64,000 nt of DNA. Source: Prinsepia uniflora (taxonomy: Eukaryota > Streptophyta > Magnoliopsida > Rosales > Rosaceae). The notes below the pieces were generated by a model. The model did no database searches and was not told the DNA's origin. It saw only the letters and a program-made list of their open reading frames with translations. Below, one piece after another: positions 12,001-23,316 of this stretch; positions within the stretch are counted from its first letter, which is position 1; each line of letters opens with the position of its first letter. Made by a program: the position numbers and the translations under genes. The stretch spans positions 53,248,891-53,312,890 of the forward strand of contig CM064872.1 in the NCBI GenBank assembly GCA_032719365.1, in the 5' to 3' direction.

Positions 12001-12289
12001 ACATCCGCCAGGATCCGGAGGGTTTCTTGACGAGTACGACGTTTGTGACCCACGTGGCGTAAATGGCCTTGCGCACGAAGTGAATGGTGCTGAGCCGAAC
12101 GATCTCTTCCTGCATGGCCAGCTGTCGTTCTGCGTCATAAGTCCGCTGCTTCTGGGTGACCGGTTTAAAGGAGGGGCTGATGTTAAGCCTGTGGCAGATG
12201 ACATCCGTGGAGATGCCAGGCATGTCGGCGTAGGACCAAGCAAAGACTTCGCTATTGTCCCGGAGGAATTGGATGAGTTGTGTCCTGAT
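9082..12289 (-). pseudogene. pol: Tat element pol: RT, RNase H, second RNase H, integrase (broken)
   Basis: RT is in the frame opening at 12223, with FMDAYSG and the catalytic YVDD (about residues 174-177 of that frame). The first RNase H is degenerate (catalytic Asp region reads YLSVS), as usual in Tat elements. A second, archaeal-type RNase H follows with YVDGSS, NNEAEYEAL and YSDSQLV. Integrase is in another frame (10308-9082): the HHCC zinc finger, the first catalytic Asp in WGLDLIGP and the catalytic Glu in GQVEAV are present, but the second reads TNNGTQF, Asn for Asp (codon 9739-9741). A frameshift lies in the G run at 10182-10188, between RNase H and integrase. Upstream the frame is closed to gag-protease by a TAA at 12290-12292. 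Confidence 0.9.
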
Positions 12290-15016
12290 TTAGGGAGCGA
12301 GTGTGCTTCCAATTTTCACTTGCCACTCGGGGTTATGCGGGCAAAGGGTGATCAGCTCTGTATCCTCCACAGGTTGCGGCTGCGAGACGGCGGAGAGGTC
12401 GCGCGGGTCCTCGGGGGGACCCGCCCGTATTTGTTCAAGGAGCTCGGAGTCGACAGGGTCGGCCTCGTAAGCAGCCTCGGCGACGGCCATGGTCTCCCGC
12501 TTGTCGCATGGGTTGAGCTTTGTCAGGGCGGTCTGATAGCAGGAGCGGGCGGATTGTTGATTACCGCGGACTTGGCCAGTGCCCATGACGGTTGGAAACT
12601 TCATGAGAAGGGCCCGAGTGGAGATGACGGCGCTGAGCTGGTTGAGGAGTCCCCTGCCCAAAATGACGTTATAAGTAGTGGGGCAATCGACTACCAGGAA
12701 GGTGGTGATGGCTGTTGCGATCTTGGGCGCACTTCCCAGGGAGATAGGCAGGGAGATGGTGCCAAGGGGCATGATAGAATCGCCTGAGAAGCTGAGTAGC
12801 GGGGAACCAGCATGGGTGAGGCTTGTGGAGTTGATGCCCAACTGGTTGAAAGTGTCCATGAAGAAGACATTCACAGAGCTACCAGTGTCCACCAGGATTC
12901 GCCCAACATCGAAATTGGAGATCTGGGCGCGGATGATCAACGGGTCATCGTGGGGAAAGATAACTCCCCGCTCTTCTTCCTCGGATAAAGTGATGGGTGT
13001 CCATCCTGCTCGGGCGACCTTGGCCGCACGCCCATCCGTGATGTTGAATATTTGGTGGTTGGATGTCGTGGTGCGCAAGAAGTTCTTCTTGGCCCGATTG
13101 GAGGTGCAGGAGGAAGAGACGGTGGGGCCCCCGCTGATCGTGTTGATCTGTGGCAGTCCCGGTCCGGGGCGTGCGTGTTGGAGGAACTGGTTGATCTTCC
13201 CCTCCCTTACGAGTGCTTCCACAATGTCGCGGAAGGCCACGCACTCGTCGATGGTATGGCCATTGAACTTGTGATACTGGCAGTACAAGTTGGATTGGAC
13301 GCCCGGGCGGGGGCCGGGCGGTCGTGCCCGTGGCTTGGGGATCGTGTCCTCGATGCTCATCAAGACGTTCTCAAGGAAGGTGTTCAGGATGGAATAGGTT
13401 TCGTACTTTGAGGTGGGCCCCGTATGGGGTTTACCTGCCTGGTGGTGGCCTGATCCCTGCCCCTTGTTGTGGTATTTGTCCCTCCCACGATGGTCATTGT
13501 TATACGTCCCCTTCTGCTTTCCGGAGTGTGAGTCAGATCGGTGATCCGTATGCGCGTTATTGGTCGGTGGAGGTGATCGTGCCTGCCGGTTGCTGGGAGG
13601 CGGAGGGCGCGCGCTATTCACGTCAGGTCGGGATGCAACCTGGGGAGAGTTGAAGTGCTCCGCCTTGGCGTGTATTGCCGCTTGCCGCATGAGCTCATTG
13701 TAATCGTCCCAACCCTGGGTGAAGGCATGGTACTTGAAGGTGGACTCCCGCAGCCCGTTGCGGAAAGCGCGGTAGGCGGCCTTGTCGTCCGTCTCGTGGC
13801 ACTTGGAGTATTCCAGGCTGAAACGAGCGGCATACTGGCGTAGGGGCTCGCTATCTCCCTGTCGGAGGGTTCCTAGGTCCTCGGTTGTGAGCAGTCGATC
13901 CGTCTGGATCTTGAACTGGTTCAAGAAGACCGTGTGTAGGCGGTCGAATGAGTCGATAGATTGTGGTTCCAGGCGATAGAACCAATTGAGCGCGGCCCCG
14001 GTGAGGGTGGAGCTGAAAATTAGGCACTGCGCCTCGTCGGAGATATTTCTGAAGGCGAGCGCCGAGTTGTAGTTATTGATATGGGTGTCTGGGTCGCCTT
14101 GTCCGTCATACAAGGCAATCTTCAAGGGTTTGACCTCCGTTTCATGGCGGTACCGCATGATGCGGTCCGTGAAGGGACCAATGTTGGCCCGGGGTCGGGG
14201 TAGTGTCCCAGCTTTGGGTCTGGCGGCCTCCAGTTCCCGCACGCGCTGGAGGAGTTCCCGAACCACCTCGTTTGATTGGTCGGGTCAATCTGCCCCACTC
14301 GGGCGGTCGTCGATAGGATGGTTTGCGCTGCTGCCTCTGGGCTTCGTGGGTTGCACCGGTCGCCGCCCGGACGAGGCTGTGGTTGAGCTGGCGTTGTCTT
14401 CCAGCTGGTGCCTGCCGATCGGCGCAGAAGGACTGCCTGGGGGCTGGATGGAGAGCCGCGGAGGCTGTGCAGGTCGGCGTGCCGACCCGGACCTTGACCG
14501 GGCGCCCTGGGACAGGACGGGCAGAGGTGGTTGTGCCTGGATGCGGGGGTCGTGGGTAGGGTAAGTCAGACGGTTGTCCGGGGTCTACGCATGTCTCCTG
14601 TCGAGCATCTCGCGGGCGTCGCGGTAGATCTGTGTTCCCGAGGGGCCAGGCATGTCGGTTTGGTGGAAGAGCAGGCGACTGGACGCCTCCGGTCGGCAGG
14701 TGTCACCGATCTCGACCCGGCCGGCATCGAACTCCGGCCGACGAGACGCAGCGGCCAAGGCCCGTTTGGTTGCCTCCCGCTGCTCCTCCAGTTCCTCACG
14801 TGTAGACTGTAAGATGGCCAGGGTGCTTCCATGCTGTTCCCCCCACATGTGGTTCCTGCTCTCGATGGCAGCGTTGCTCTTCCTGAGTTCGGCAACCTCC
14901 GACCGGAGGGTCCTCAGCATCTCGAGCATGTCATCGGAAGGTAGGCTGGCTCGGGTTCGGCCGCGATCTCCCTGAGGGGTGTTGTTGAGCTCACCGTCGT
15001 CCCGTTCGGCAGACAT
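12290..15016 (-). pseudogene. gag: Tat element gag and protease (two internal stops)
   Basis: One reading frame starts at ATG 15016, about 75 nt inside the 5' LTR, and runs to the TAA at 12290-12292. It is interrupted by TAG at 14585-14587 and TGA at 14285-14287. Residues after the start are coiled-coil-like (EMLRTLRSEVAELRKS). The gag core includes LNWFYRL and QFKIQTDRLLT. A short Cys/His knuckle-like motif (CQYHKFNGHTIDEC) precedes the aspartic protease with catalytic DTGSS and the later ILGRG flap-side motif. RT continues in the same frame after the 12290 stop, so gag-pol was probably one long frame. Single-base changes explain each stop; no restored product is offered. Confidence 0.88.
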
Positions 15017-15073
15017 TGTTCGTCAGCGGAGGGTCGAGCAAGGGTATGTGAGTTAGTGGGTGTTGGTATCTTT

Positions 15074-15090
15074 CCCACAGACGGCGCCAA
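15074..15090 (-). other. Primer binding site of the Tat element
   Basis: One base inside the 5' LTR, the minus strand reads TTGGCGCCGTCTGTGGG. The TGGCGCCG start is the usual primer-site start of Tat/Athila-type elements. I do not assign the exact tRNA. Confidence 0.75.
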
Positions 15091-15091
15091 T

Positions 15092-15667
15092 TGTTTGATC
15101 CTGAAATGACCAACTCGATGAGACCCGCTGGGGGTTCTAGGACCAGCCGTGTGGTGTCTCGGGCCCGCCGGGGGCGTTTCGATTCGACAGGGGTCCTGCA
15201 AAACTAGACACCGGTGTGGTGTCTGCCAAAGGGGCTCTGATGCCAAAGTTAGTATCTGAATGCCGAGGGGCAAGTAAATACAGTGCTCTGGGCCGGTTCT
15301 GAGTGTCTTACCTTTGTGAAGGGTTTCGGGATATTTATAGTAGCCATAACTGTGGTAGGTGGGCTACTGTTACGGGAGCAGGTGGTGCTTGGTGGCTGGG
15401 AGCCGTCTGACAAGCCCTGGATATCCGGAGGAGGCGCCAGCTGGAGTCCCAACCTGCCTCCGTCAGGGAGTTGGTGTGGCAGAGTTGGTTAGGTGACTGT
15501 CGCAGCCAGCTGTCGTCTGTTCACTGTCAGGTGCCGAATGGCGGGTCTGCAGTATGGTGCCGATCGGCGGGCCGTAGGCCGTGAGAGTGCCGATCAGGCG
15601 ATCGGTCGGCGGCCTTCCTGTCCTGGTGGGACCTGTGCTAGGGTGGTCGGTCGATATGGTATCAACA
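15092..15667 (-). repeat. 5' LTR of the Tat element
   Basis: 576 bp, followed by the duplication ACTAA at 15668-15672. Same ends as the 3' LTR. Confidence 0.93.
15331..15340 (-). promoter_or_regulatory. TATA box in the 5' LTR
   Basis: CTATAAATAT on the minus strand, about 240 bp before the LTR end, the expected place for the gag-pol promoter (U3/R border). Confidence 0.55.
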
Positions 15668-16623
15668 ACTAATTTTATAATTTTTCTTCCATTCAAATTT
15701 TTTTATGCTTATTGTTATGTTTTTAATTATATTAACATTCAATTATAATAATTCACTTTAATTTATGTTTATGTTTATATTTTTATATTACTAGTCATCG
15801 GCAGAACCCTATTGTATCATATTATTCATCATATATTTATTATATCAAAGTCATTTTATAGTTTTTATTAGTCCTATATAACCATCATTGGGTACTTAAG
15901 TTTTTTCCAAAGTTTCATTCAAAATTTCCAACTTTTAGATCGAATTTCCGTCATTTTTGTTGATCGTAAACGATATCGATATTTGGGGCGAGATATCCGT
16001 AAATTTGATTAGCGATATATCCGTCGATATCGATATTTCAATCCTTGAGTATGAGGAAGCGCATAATCAATTAATTTGAAAATGAAAATGGCGTTGGTTT
16101 TGTTGGGTTTATTCTTATTAATATTACTAATATTATGCCGCAGTGAGAGCGAGCAGCTTATGGTAGGTTTCTATTAGCCTTGTTAATTTGTCAGAAAAAA
16201 CCGACCAAAAAACCTCACCGAACGGCAACCGAACCAAAAAATACCGAACCGTTGGAAAATTGAGACTGTTTGGAAAAAACCGAACTGAACCGAAGAGAAC
16301 CCGATTCGATTTTGATTTTTGGTATAAATAAACCGAACCGAACCAAATCGAAAAGAGGATAATATCGAACCAAACTGGCCTAAACTGGCCCGAACTGCAA
16401 TGGTTAAAATCTTATTGAAACGACATCGTTTTAATATTGTTGTGGTATGAAACTATGAAACCCTAGCAAAATCCTTCGAGTCTTTGTCTGATCGTCTCTT
16501 CGACCTCCAAGTTCGACACCTCCTCCCTATTCTTCGACCCTAGAGAAATCCTTCGACCTTCGACAGCTCGACGTCTCTTTGACCTTCGACGTCTCTGCGA
16601 CCTTCGACGTCTCTTCAACCTTT

Positions 16624-16745
16624 GAGTTTGACGCCTTGTTCCATCTCCTCTCCCTTCTCTCAGTTTCTCAGAGAATCTTCTCGAGTTTGACGCCTTGTTC
16701 CATCTCCTCTCCCTTCTCTCAGTTTCTCAGAGAATCTTCTCGAGT
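16624..16745. repeat. 59-bp tandem duplication inside the hAT-like element
   Basis: A unit starting gagtttgacgccttgttc and containing ctcagtttctcagagaatc occurs at 16624 and 16683, with a partial third start at 16742. The two full units look identical, so the duplication is recent. It lies in the leader-like stretch upstream of the tubulin exon 1 remnant. Confidence 0.85.
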
Positions 16746-16960
16746 TTGACGCCTTGTTCGTCGCGTCCTAGTGATTTCAGTCGATTTCGCGACAGACTTT
16801 GAACCATCGAAGTCGATCTCTCTCGACTGTTGCCACAGTCGATCCCTAATTTCAAGTACTCAACTATCACATTAAGGTAGCAGGATCATATTGACTGCAA
16901 TTTAGAAGGTCGTTCAGATGACCAGGTACTGCTGGTATGACCAGGTCGTTTGTTTGGTTC

Positions 16961-18142
16961 TCAATGTCGTTCGAAAGGAAGTTGAGAATTGCGACTGCTT
17001 GCAAGGTATTCAAGTTCGATTTTAGTAGCTAAATCAGTAGATCTACGTTCATTTCTCGAGTTTTCGAGTGTTTGAATGAAAATATAGACTAATCGTGGAA
17101 GTTTTGCTATGAATTGAATGATACTCTATTGGATACGGTTTATGTGTTTTCAATTGTGCTAATCGTTTACTGATGTACTTTTTTGGCAACTGGCTTTCAG
17201 GTTTGTCACTCTCTAGGAAGAGGTACTGGGTTTGGAATAGGAACGCTTCTCATTTCCAAGATTCGAGAGGAGTGCTCGGATCGTATGATGCTCACATTCT
17301 CTGTGTTTCCGTCGTCGCTATTCACCAGCTTGTTGAAAACGCAGATGAGTGTATGGTTTTGGATAACAAGGCTCTCTATGACATTTTCTTCAGAACACTA
17401 AAGCTCACCACTCCTAGCTATGAGTTTTTTTCCTTAGATTTTATGCCTCCTTGTATCATAATTGTGCTTATCATGTTTCAATTTGAAAAGTTATGTTATA
17501 CTATTGTGTATTCAGAGTTTATGTTTTGTTTTATGCTCTTGTTTTCCCTATGAATATGTTGATTGAAATGGTATTGGAATTTGGCTTGGAGGAATAGGGT
17601 TATTATATTGATTTGTGGGATTGAATTTTTCATATGCTCTGTTTAAACTTGCATCTAAAGTGCAGATGATTTGAATTCTGTATGCAATACCAGTTTTAAA
17701 ACTTAAGATTTTTCATTGTGTATTGACTAAACATGACTGATTTCCATTGCATTGATATTTCTACTTCTTGCTGGGCCTTTTTTGAGTCACCATTGCAGAA
17801 ATCATACAATTGGAATAGCTGGTCATAGTTATGGGAAGGAGTTTAATGGTTTGGCACCTTTAACCTTGTGCTTATTATAGACAGGGCACAAAATGTTTCG
17901 CACTCATGCAATATTCTTTCACTTGTGCACAGTAGCTTTCTTTGTTGATCCATTTTTCAGAAGGTTATTAAAGTAGTCTTTGAGATTGTATACTTGTCAT
18001 GTTTCGCAGGAAGGCTTTTTTTCATTGGTACACCGGGGAGGGAATGGATGAAATGGAGTTCACCGAGGTAGAGAGCAACATGAACGAACTTGTTTCAGAG
18101 TACCAGCAATACCAAGACGCTACAGCAGACGAGGAAGGGTAA
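16961..18142 (+). pseudogene. TUB: Captured beta-tubulin gene fragment (three exon pieces with introns)
   Basis: Exon 1 end: about 16961-17005 encodes VRKEVENCDCLQ and then a split Gly, followed by GT at 17006. Exon 2: about 17193-17424 encodes VCHSLGRGTG, GTLLISKIREE, DRMMLTFSVFPS, then after an internal gap HQLVENADECMVLDN and FRTLKLTTPS. Exon 3 end: 17999-18142 encodes HWYTGEGMDEMEF and SEYQQYQDATADEEG, then TAA. These flank the two intron positions I expect in plant beta-tubulin genes, and intron-like sequence is kept, so genomic DNA was captured, not an mRNA copy. Exon 2 has lost about 16 codons and shifted frame, and most of exon 3 (over 200 codons) is missing. GTP-binding GGGTGSG reads GRGTGFG. 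No function expected. Confidence 0.9.
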
Positions 18143-19023
18143 CTCATCAACTATGACCAGGATGCTAAGATGATTTTTGCTGTCATACTCCTTGCTTCCT
18201 TGCTGATTTTTCATGATATTTCTATTATTTTGTTCACTTAAATAGTATGGTTTTGTAATGGACATTCTATGTTAGATTTTGATGCTTGTTGTTGATTTGG
18301 TTGTTTATAATGGACATATAGGTTGGATTTTGATGTCCCGATGATTTTGATTACTTGTAATGGATTGGGCAATATAAATATTGATTACAAGATTAAGAAA
18401 ACCCGGTTTTCAGAAAAAATCGAACCGCTTCAACTCGATTGAACTGAAAATGATCGGTTTATCCGAAATCGAACCGAACATTTCGGTTCCAATTTTGGTC
18501 GGTTTTATGCGGAAAAACTGAACCGAACTGAAACCGATTCATCAACCGATTCGGTTTCGGTTTTGGTAAAAAAACCAAACCGAAAAACCGATTAATAGGG
18601 CTAGTTTCTATGGCGAAACATGCCCGCAAGCCGAGGCCATCGTGAGTAGCGTTCTTAGGGATGCTGTTCTCTCCGATGCCAATCTTGCACCAGTCTTGCT
18701 CAGGCTCCATTTTCACGATTGCTTCGTTCAGGTCACCTCCCTCTCCGGCCACGTACCTGCATTTCTTAGTTCTCTTAATTTCACACGCCTATATATATAT
18801 ATATTATATTTATTTATTTTGATTTGGGTATTAGACTATTAGTTAATTAATTAATTATGTAGGGATGTGATGGTTCAATCCTGATTGAGGATGAAACCGC
18901 AGAGCGGCATGCATTTGGTCACCAAGGCGTTGGAGGATTTGGAGTCATAGAGAAAGCCAAATCGCAGTTAGAGGCTGCATGCCAAGCCGTCGTGTCTTGT
19001 GCAGACATTGTCGCCCTCGAAGT

Positions 19024-19449
19024 GCGAGTTTCGAACACCTAATAGTTAATCACACAGAAATTCACCTCGTGGCAGTGTCAATTTATTGCCAAATGCAGAA
19101 TACCTTGTTATTTTATTCATTTTTAATTTAATGATATTAAAGAAGGAGATTACATTATACACATTGGTATCGACTACATCCTTAATGCAAGTAAAATTCA
19201 AGACTTTCCACATGATATATATAAATATCAGTTGGTCATACTTATTTCATTCATTTATTTTAAATTCAAACATTTATTCATTTTGAATTCATTCATTTAT
19301 TCATTTTGAATTCCTTCGTTAATTCATTTTAAAATTCTTCCATTCAATTTTAAATAATTAATTCATTTTAAACTCCATTAATTCATTTTGTAACTATACT
19401 TTAATAGTTTACTTTTAAATAATTTATTAATGAACTAATTATATGTGAT
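19024..19449. other. Peroxidase intron 2 region, AT-rich
   Basis: Low-complexity sequence with repeated ttcattttgaattc-like units (about 19255-19400). The first bases after the exon 2 homology (gtgcgagtttcg) give a possible GT donor. The exon 3 acceptor is unclear, and a few codons between SCADIVAL and GGPAYEV are missing or unrecognisable. Confidence 0.5.
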
Positions 19450-19540
19450 GATGAGGAGGTTGGTGGTCCGGCATACGAGGTGGCAACTGGTTGAAGAGAT
19501 GGCTTGGTTTCGAACAAGTCTCTGGTGGAGGATATGCATG

Positions 19541-21632
19541 ATAACGCTCAAATTACGCATTAAATTAAACATGTAATTTGAGTATTATGCAATTTAAACC
19601 TTTTTTGTGTAAATGTAGTATTGGTAAATAGGGATCGTTTTTAACCGCGGAAATTAGAGAATATTAATAATTTTTTAGTAAGAAAGAATAATGAATAAAA
19701 TAATAAATGAATTAAAGAATTAAAGAATTAAAAAATAAAGAATTAAAAAATTAAAAATTAAAATATTAAAAAATTAAAGAATTAAAGAATGAAGAATGAA
19801 ATTAGGGGGGGGGGGGGGGGAGAGAGAGAGAGAAATGCTCATACTAATTAGAACTTACAAACCATAGAGTAGTTTTATAGACAAAACCAACACTTTTACG
19901 TAAGTAATTTCAAATTAACAATCACATTATTTAAACTACTCCTAAAGTAGACTTTCTTCAAATACAAATTTTACCAACACTCTAACATTTTGCTCATAAT
20001 AAACCAATCATGAAATCCTACCTTCTTCATCTCAAATACTTGCATATATCTTTCAATATTATAAATGCATCAACCATTAATGTGCGTCAAATATCAATAT
20101 GCTTCAAACATTTATAATATGATTCACCTTAAGTTTATAATTAAATGTGCCGACAACGATCAACATTTAATCTCTTCAATCCTAATCTAAATGCATTGAA
20201 CAGCGGATAAAACATATAGCATCAAATTGAAGTTTAAGTACTAAGATATATGAAGTAAAAGAAATTCAGAAAGTAAAACACATGAAGATTGCATTCATAC
20301 TTACAAAAGTTTAGAAAGAAAATATCATCATATGTATTGAATTATAAGTAAACCGAAACAAGAACAATAATTTAAGTAAAGGGAATAAAGGTACACTTTC
20401 GGAACCCAAGAACAGCTTGTTATTCCGAAAGTGGATGGAAACAATGGAATGTTATTCATAAAATTTTCTGAACAACAGAAGAAACCTTATGAAGATAAAG
20501 GATAAAACATAAGAATTCAGACTTAATTCTAGAATTATTTCGGAAATACTCGGCCTAGGATTTTCTTAAGGAAAGCTTAAATTCATATTTAAAAAAGAAG
20601 TCAAAGAAGTTAAAAAGAAAAATTTACAAAGAAAATCTAAGAATTAAAATTAAGAGGAAATGAAACTTAAGAAATGAATCTAAAAACATAAATTAAAAGA
20701 CAAGGTTTAAAGGAAAACTAATTAAGAAAAAAAAAATTACAAGAAGTTAAAATGGTCCCAAAAAATGTCTCTCAAAAGTGAGAAAAAAAAAAGAACTCAA
20801 ATGAACTAAGAAAATGGAAGAAATGGGACAAATGGGGATCCCTTTACAAGTGAAATGACCTCCCTATTTATAGAGGGAGTGCCACAAATTCAAAAAAAAA
20901 ATACAAAAAGATAAATATAAAAATATTTACAAATAAAATGATGACTAATGATGGAAGTGTGCTAAATTTTGGGGTTGATTGGAGCTGAAATGGACTGGAA
21001 AATCTGCAAAAGCTTGCTGGTAGGTGGACTGGAACTCAGCAGAGGGTAGCTAAGCTGCAGAAAGTGATTTTGGTGGCAGGCGGCTGGGCGCAGGTGATGG
21101 GACTCGGCAGAGAGCTACAGCGTGACAAGAGAAGAGTCGGTGGAGAAAAGCTGAATGGGAGCAGCTGACCTGACATCTGATGCGCTGATAAGGGGCTAAC
21201 ATGGGGCAGCAGATCGGCACACGTGTGCTGGGCAGTAGTGGAGACCTTCGGGACACGAACATCGAAACCGAAAGGCGCACTTCGGTAGGCACACGCCAAG
21301 CCGTCTTCAGGGCTGGGAGGAACTTGGGTTGGGTTTCTTGGGCCTGTGCAGGTCTACTTGGCTGGTTTTATTGGGTTTTTGGGCTGAGCAAAAGAAATTT
21401 TAATATGAATCTAAATAAATCACCGAATTTCATCCATAATTTTTTCGTTATAATTTCGATTGGGACCATTCTTTTGCCAAAATACTTCAAATTCCAAGTT
21501 TTATTTAATTCTACAAAAATTCCACAAAATATATTATTTTATCTAATTATTTATTATTTTAATATTAAATGTCAAATATAAATAGTATAAAATATTATAA
21601 AATAATACTTAATTAACGATCTATTAATATCG
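19541..21632. mobile_element. Unidentified insertion in peroxidase exon 3 (LTR-like)
   Basis: Peroxidase homology stops after GAGGATATGCATG (19540) and resumes at GATGTTAGCGATTC (21633), so about 2.1 kb was inserted between adjacent codons. The left end TGATAACGCTCAAATTACGC includes half of a short inverted repeat with CATGTAATTTG. Near 20860 the minus strand has a TATA-like CTCCCTCTATAAATAGGGAG. A G-run and (GA)n lie at 19806-19833. No long ORF. A clear target duplication and TG...CA ends were not found, so it may be a solo LTR, a non-autonomous retroelement, or a truncated insertion. Orientation uncertain. Confidence 0.5.
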
Positions 21633-21714
21633 GATGTTAGCGATTCAATCCAACAACTGAAGGCTAAGTCTATTGGGAAGGGCCTCACAGAAAAGGACTT
21701 TGTCCTTCTCACTG

Positions 21715-23316
21715 GTATACTATTTACTAGTAATTACTATTCTCTCCTCTTTCTCTTGTATAGCATGCAAATAGGGTGATTCCAAGGTTGGTGTGGAGTA
21801 CCAAGTTTATGTCATAATAATCTCACAATTAGGGCTGGCCGCAGGGGAGGGCAAAAAGCACTCCTGCCCTAGGCCCATAATAATATAGGGCCAAAATTAA
21901 ACCCAAAATTATTAATTATTATATATAAATAAATCAAGTAGAAAAATAAATATTATAGAAGTGAGTAAATTTGATGTTGATACAAATTCTTTAAGTTGTG
22001 GACTAATTGCTTGTATTCAATATGAAAGTTATAGTCTACTAATTTTGAATGTGAATATTTTTGTCCATGTATAAGTTAAAAATATGAATTTATCTTTCTT
22101 TATTTATAAAATAAATTTAATGTTTTGGATATGTAATACTTTTTTCTATTTGTCAGGGGTATTTTCCTAATGGAATATTCCCAACAATGATTTTCATGAG
22201 GTTTCATAATATAAAAATTAAATAATTATTTATAAAAATTTATATTTTTAATTGTTAGGTATGAATATTAAGGATACATTTCTATTTTTATCTCGAACCT
22301 TTAAATGTTTGGATCAGTTCTGCTCACGTTTTTATTTTATTTTTTTATTAGTATCTGCACTTGAGAGTTTGTCTTATTTGTATTTAAATCTTTTTTTTTT
22401 ACATTCTAGATTAGATTAGCCGTTTGGCTCAAGTCCAAACGTGAGTCAATCTTTTGAATAAAAGTAAATTCAAATAATATAGGTTGAGGTAACTCACCGC
22501 TTCCTTCATCTAAGTTTTTTGAATTTTAAATTTAACATATTGACTTTTACTACTTGTTCCTCGTTTATTAAACTAGCCTCGCTTAAACATAGGTAATTTA
22601 TTTTTAATTTTTAAAAATAAAGACAAATGAAAAATAGTCCAAAAATATAAAATTCAAATTCAAATGAATGTGAAACATTAATTATTTAAAATTCTAATTA
22701 ATAACGGATTTTAATATTTTATTCATGTTTTTAAATCATTTTTTTAGAATTTTTACTAATAAAGGGTATTTTGGTCAGAAAATTTTGATGAAGCTTTTTT
22801 ACCCTCGTGACTCTCGTGACTTTATAGTAATAGAGATTACTAAACTCACTTGTAGTCTTGCACATTATGCGTGAGTTTGTTTTTAATTTATTTGAGAAAT
22901 AATGAGAAATGAAAAATAAATCCAAAAAATAAACATAAATGAGGGGGGACTAACCTACTTCTTCTACCAAAATGTTAATTATTATATTTTCAACTAAAAA
23001 TATTTGATTTTTTTATTTGACCTTTTGAAGAAACTTTCATTACTTAATTAAGGGTATTGTCCTTCAAAATATTTTTTTGGAGCCTTATAACATCCAACCC
23101 ACTCTCTTAATTTTATAAGAATAGATTTTTTTTTAAAAAAAATTAAATAAATAAACTATCGTTTTCGTAGAAAGAAAAATTATGTTTTTTTTTAATAGAA
23201 GAAAAATTAGGTTATTAATTAATCAAGATAACGATATTGTGAAATGAAATTAAGACATTGAAAAGAAAAATAAAATAAAAAAATTTGAACTGGTGTATTA
23301 ATTTGTTACATTGCAG
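21715..23316 (+). other. Peroxidase intron 3
   Basis: GT at 21715-21716 and AG at 23315-23316 join ACT-G to GT-GCT-CAT in phase 1, as expected for the conserved intron before the proximal His. At 1602 bp it is long. A patch starting tagggctggccgcagggg (about 21832-21900) looks like a small transposon remnant. The rest is AT-rich with no ORF. Confidence 0.65.

Larger units (their letters stand above)
4604..15667 (-). mobile_element. Tat-lineage Ty3/gypsy LTR retrotransposon with an antisense gene
   Basis: Two 576-bp LTRs (4604-5179 and 15092-15667), starting TGTTTGATCC and ending GTATCAACA on the plus strand, are flanked by a perfect 5-bp duplication ACTAA (4599-4603 and 15668-15672). I count about nine mismatches between the LTRs, about 1.6 percent. 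Order in element sense (minus): 5' LTR, primer site, gag-protease, RT, RNase H, second RNase H-like domain, integrase, then an oppositely oriented gene, then 3' LTR. The second RNase H and the antisense gene after pol are marks of the Tat lineage. gag-pol is broken, so it cannot move by itself. Confidence 0.92.
3645..16047. mobile_element. TIR DNA element, copy 2, in the peroxidase 5' UTR and hosting a Tat retrotransposon
   Basis: The left end begins CAATGATGAAAATATCG. The right end, read on the opposite strand, begins CAAGGATTGAAATATCG; both continue with GATATATCG-type blocks, so the ends are imperfect terminal inverted repeats. Flanks are AGTATCAG (3637-3644) and AGTATGAG (16048-16055), an 8-bp duplication with one mismatch. 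Without the 11 kb retrotransposon inside, the element is about 1.3 kb and non-coding. The size of the duplication suits hAT (8 bp) or Mutator-like (about 9 bp) elements; superfamily is not settled. The flanking sequence joins the candidate promoter to the peroxidase start. Confidence 0.6.
16175..18603. mobile_element. hAT-like DNA transposon carrying a captured beta-tubulin fragment
   Basis: An exact 8-bp duplication GTTTCTAT (16167-16174 and 18604-18611) flanks it. Ends are imperfect inverted repeats: TAGCCTTGTTAATTTG on the left and TAGCCCTATTAATCGG on the right, read inward. Subterminal regions (about 16190-16380 and 18400-18590) are dense in (c)cgaac/ggttcgg motifs, as in hAT subterminal repeats. 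No transposase is seen, so it is non-autonomous. The interior holds gene-derived sequence (see the tubulin entry). It sits in peroxidase exon 1 between codons for Tyr and Gly; removing it with one duplication copy restores the peroxidase frame at that point. Confidence 0.85.

Noticed and set aside
12290..12292. Programmed readthrough stop between protease and RT
   Set aside because: The other stops in the same frame and the broken integrase make simple decay more likely; no readthrough context was recognised.
11465..12787. Open frame of 440 codons on the plus strand
   Set aside because: It lies opposite gag-protease and RT and has no motif of its own; GC-rich pol produces open antisense frames.
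16082..16174. Short signal-peptide ORF as a separate small gene
   Set aside because: It continues as peroxidase exon 1 across the 8-bp duplication at 18604-18611.
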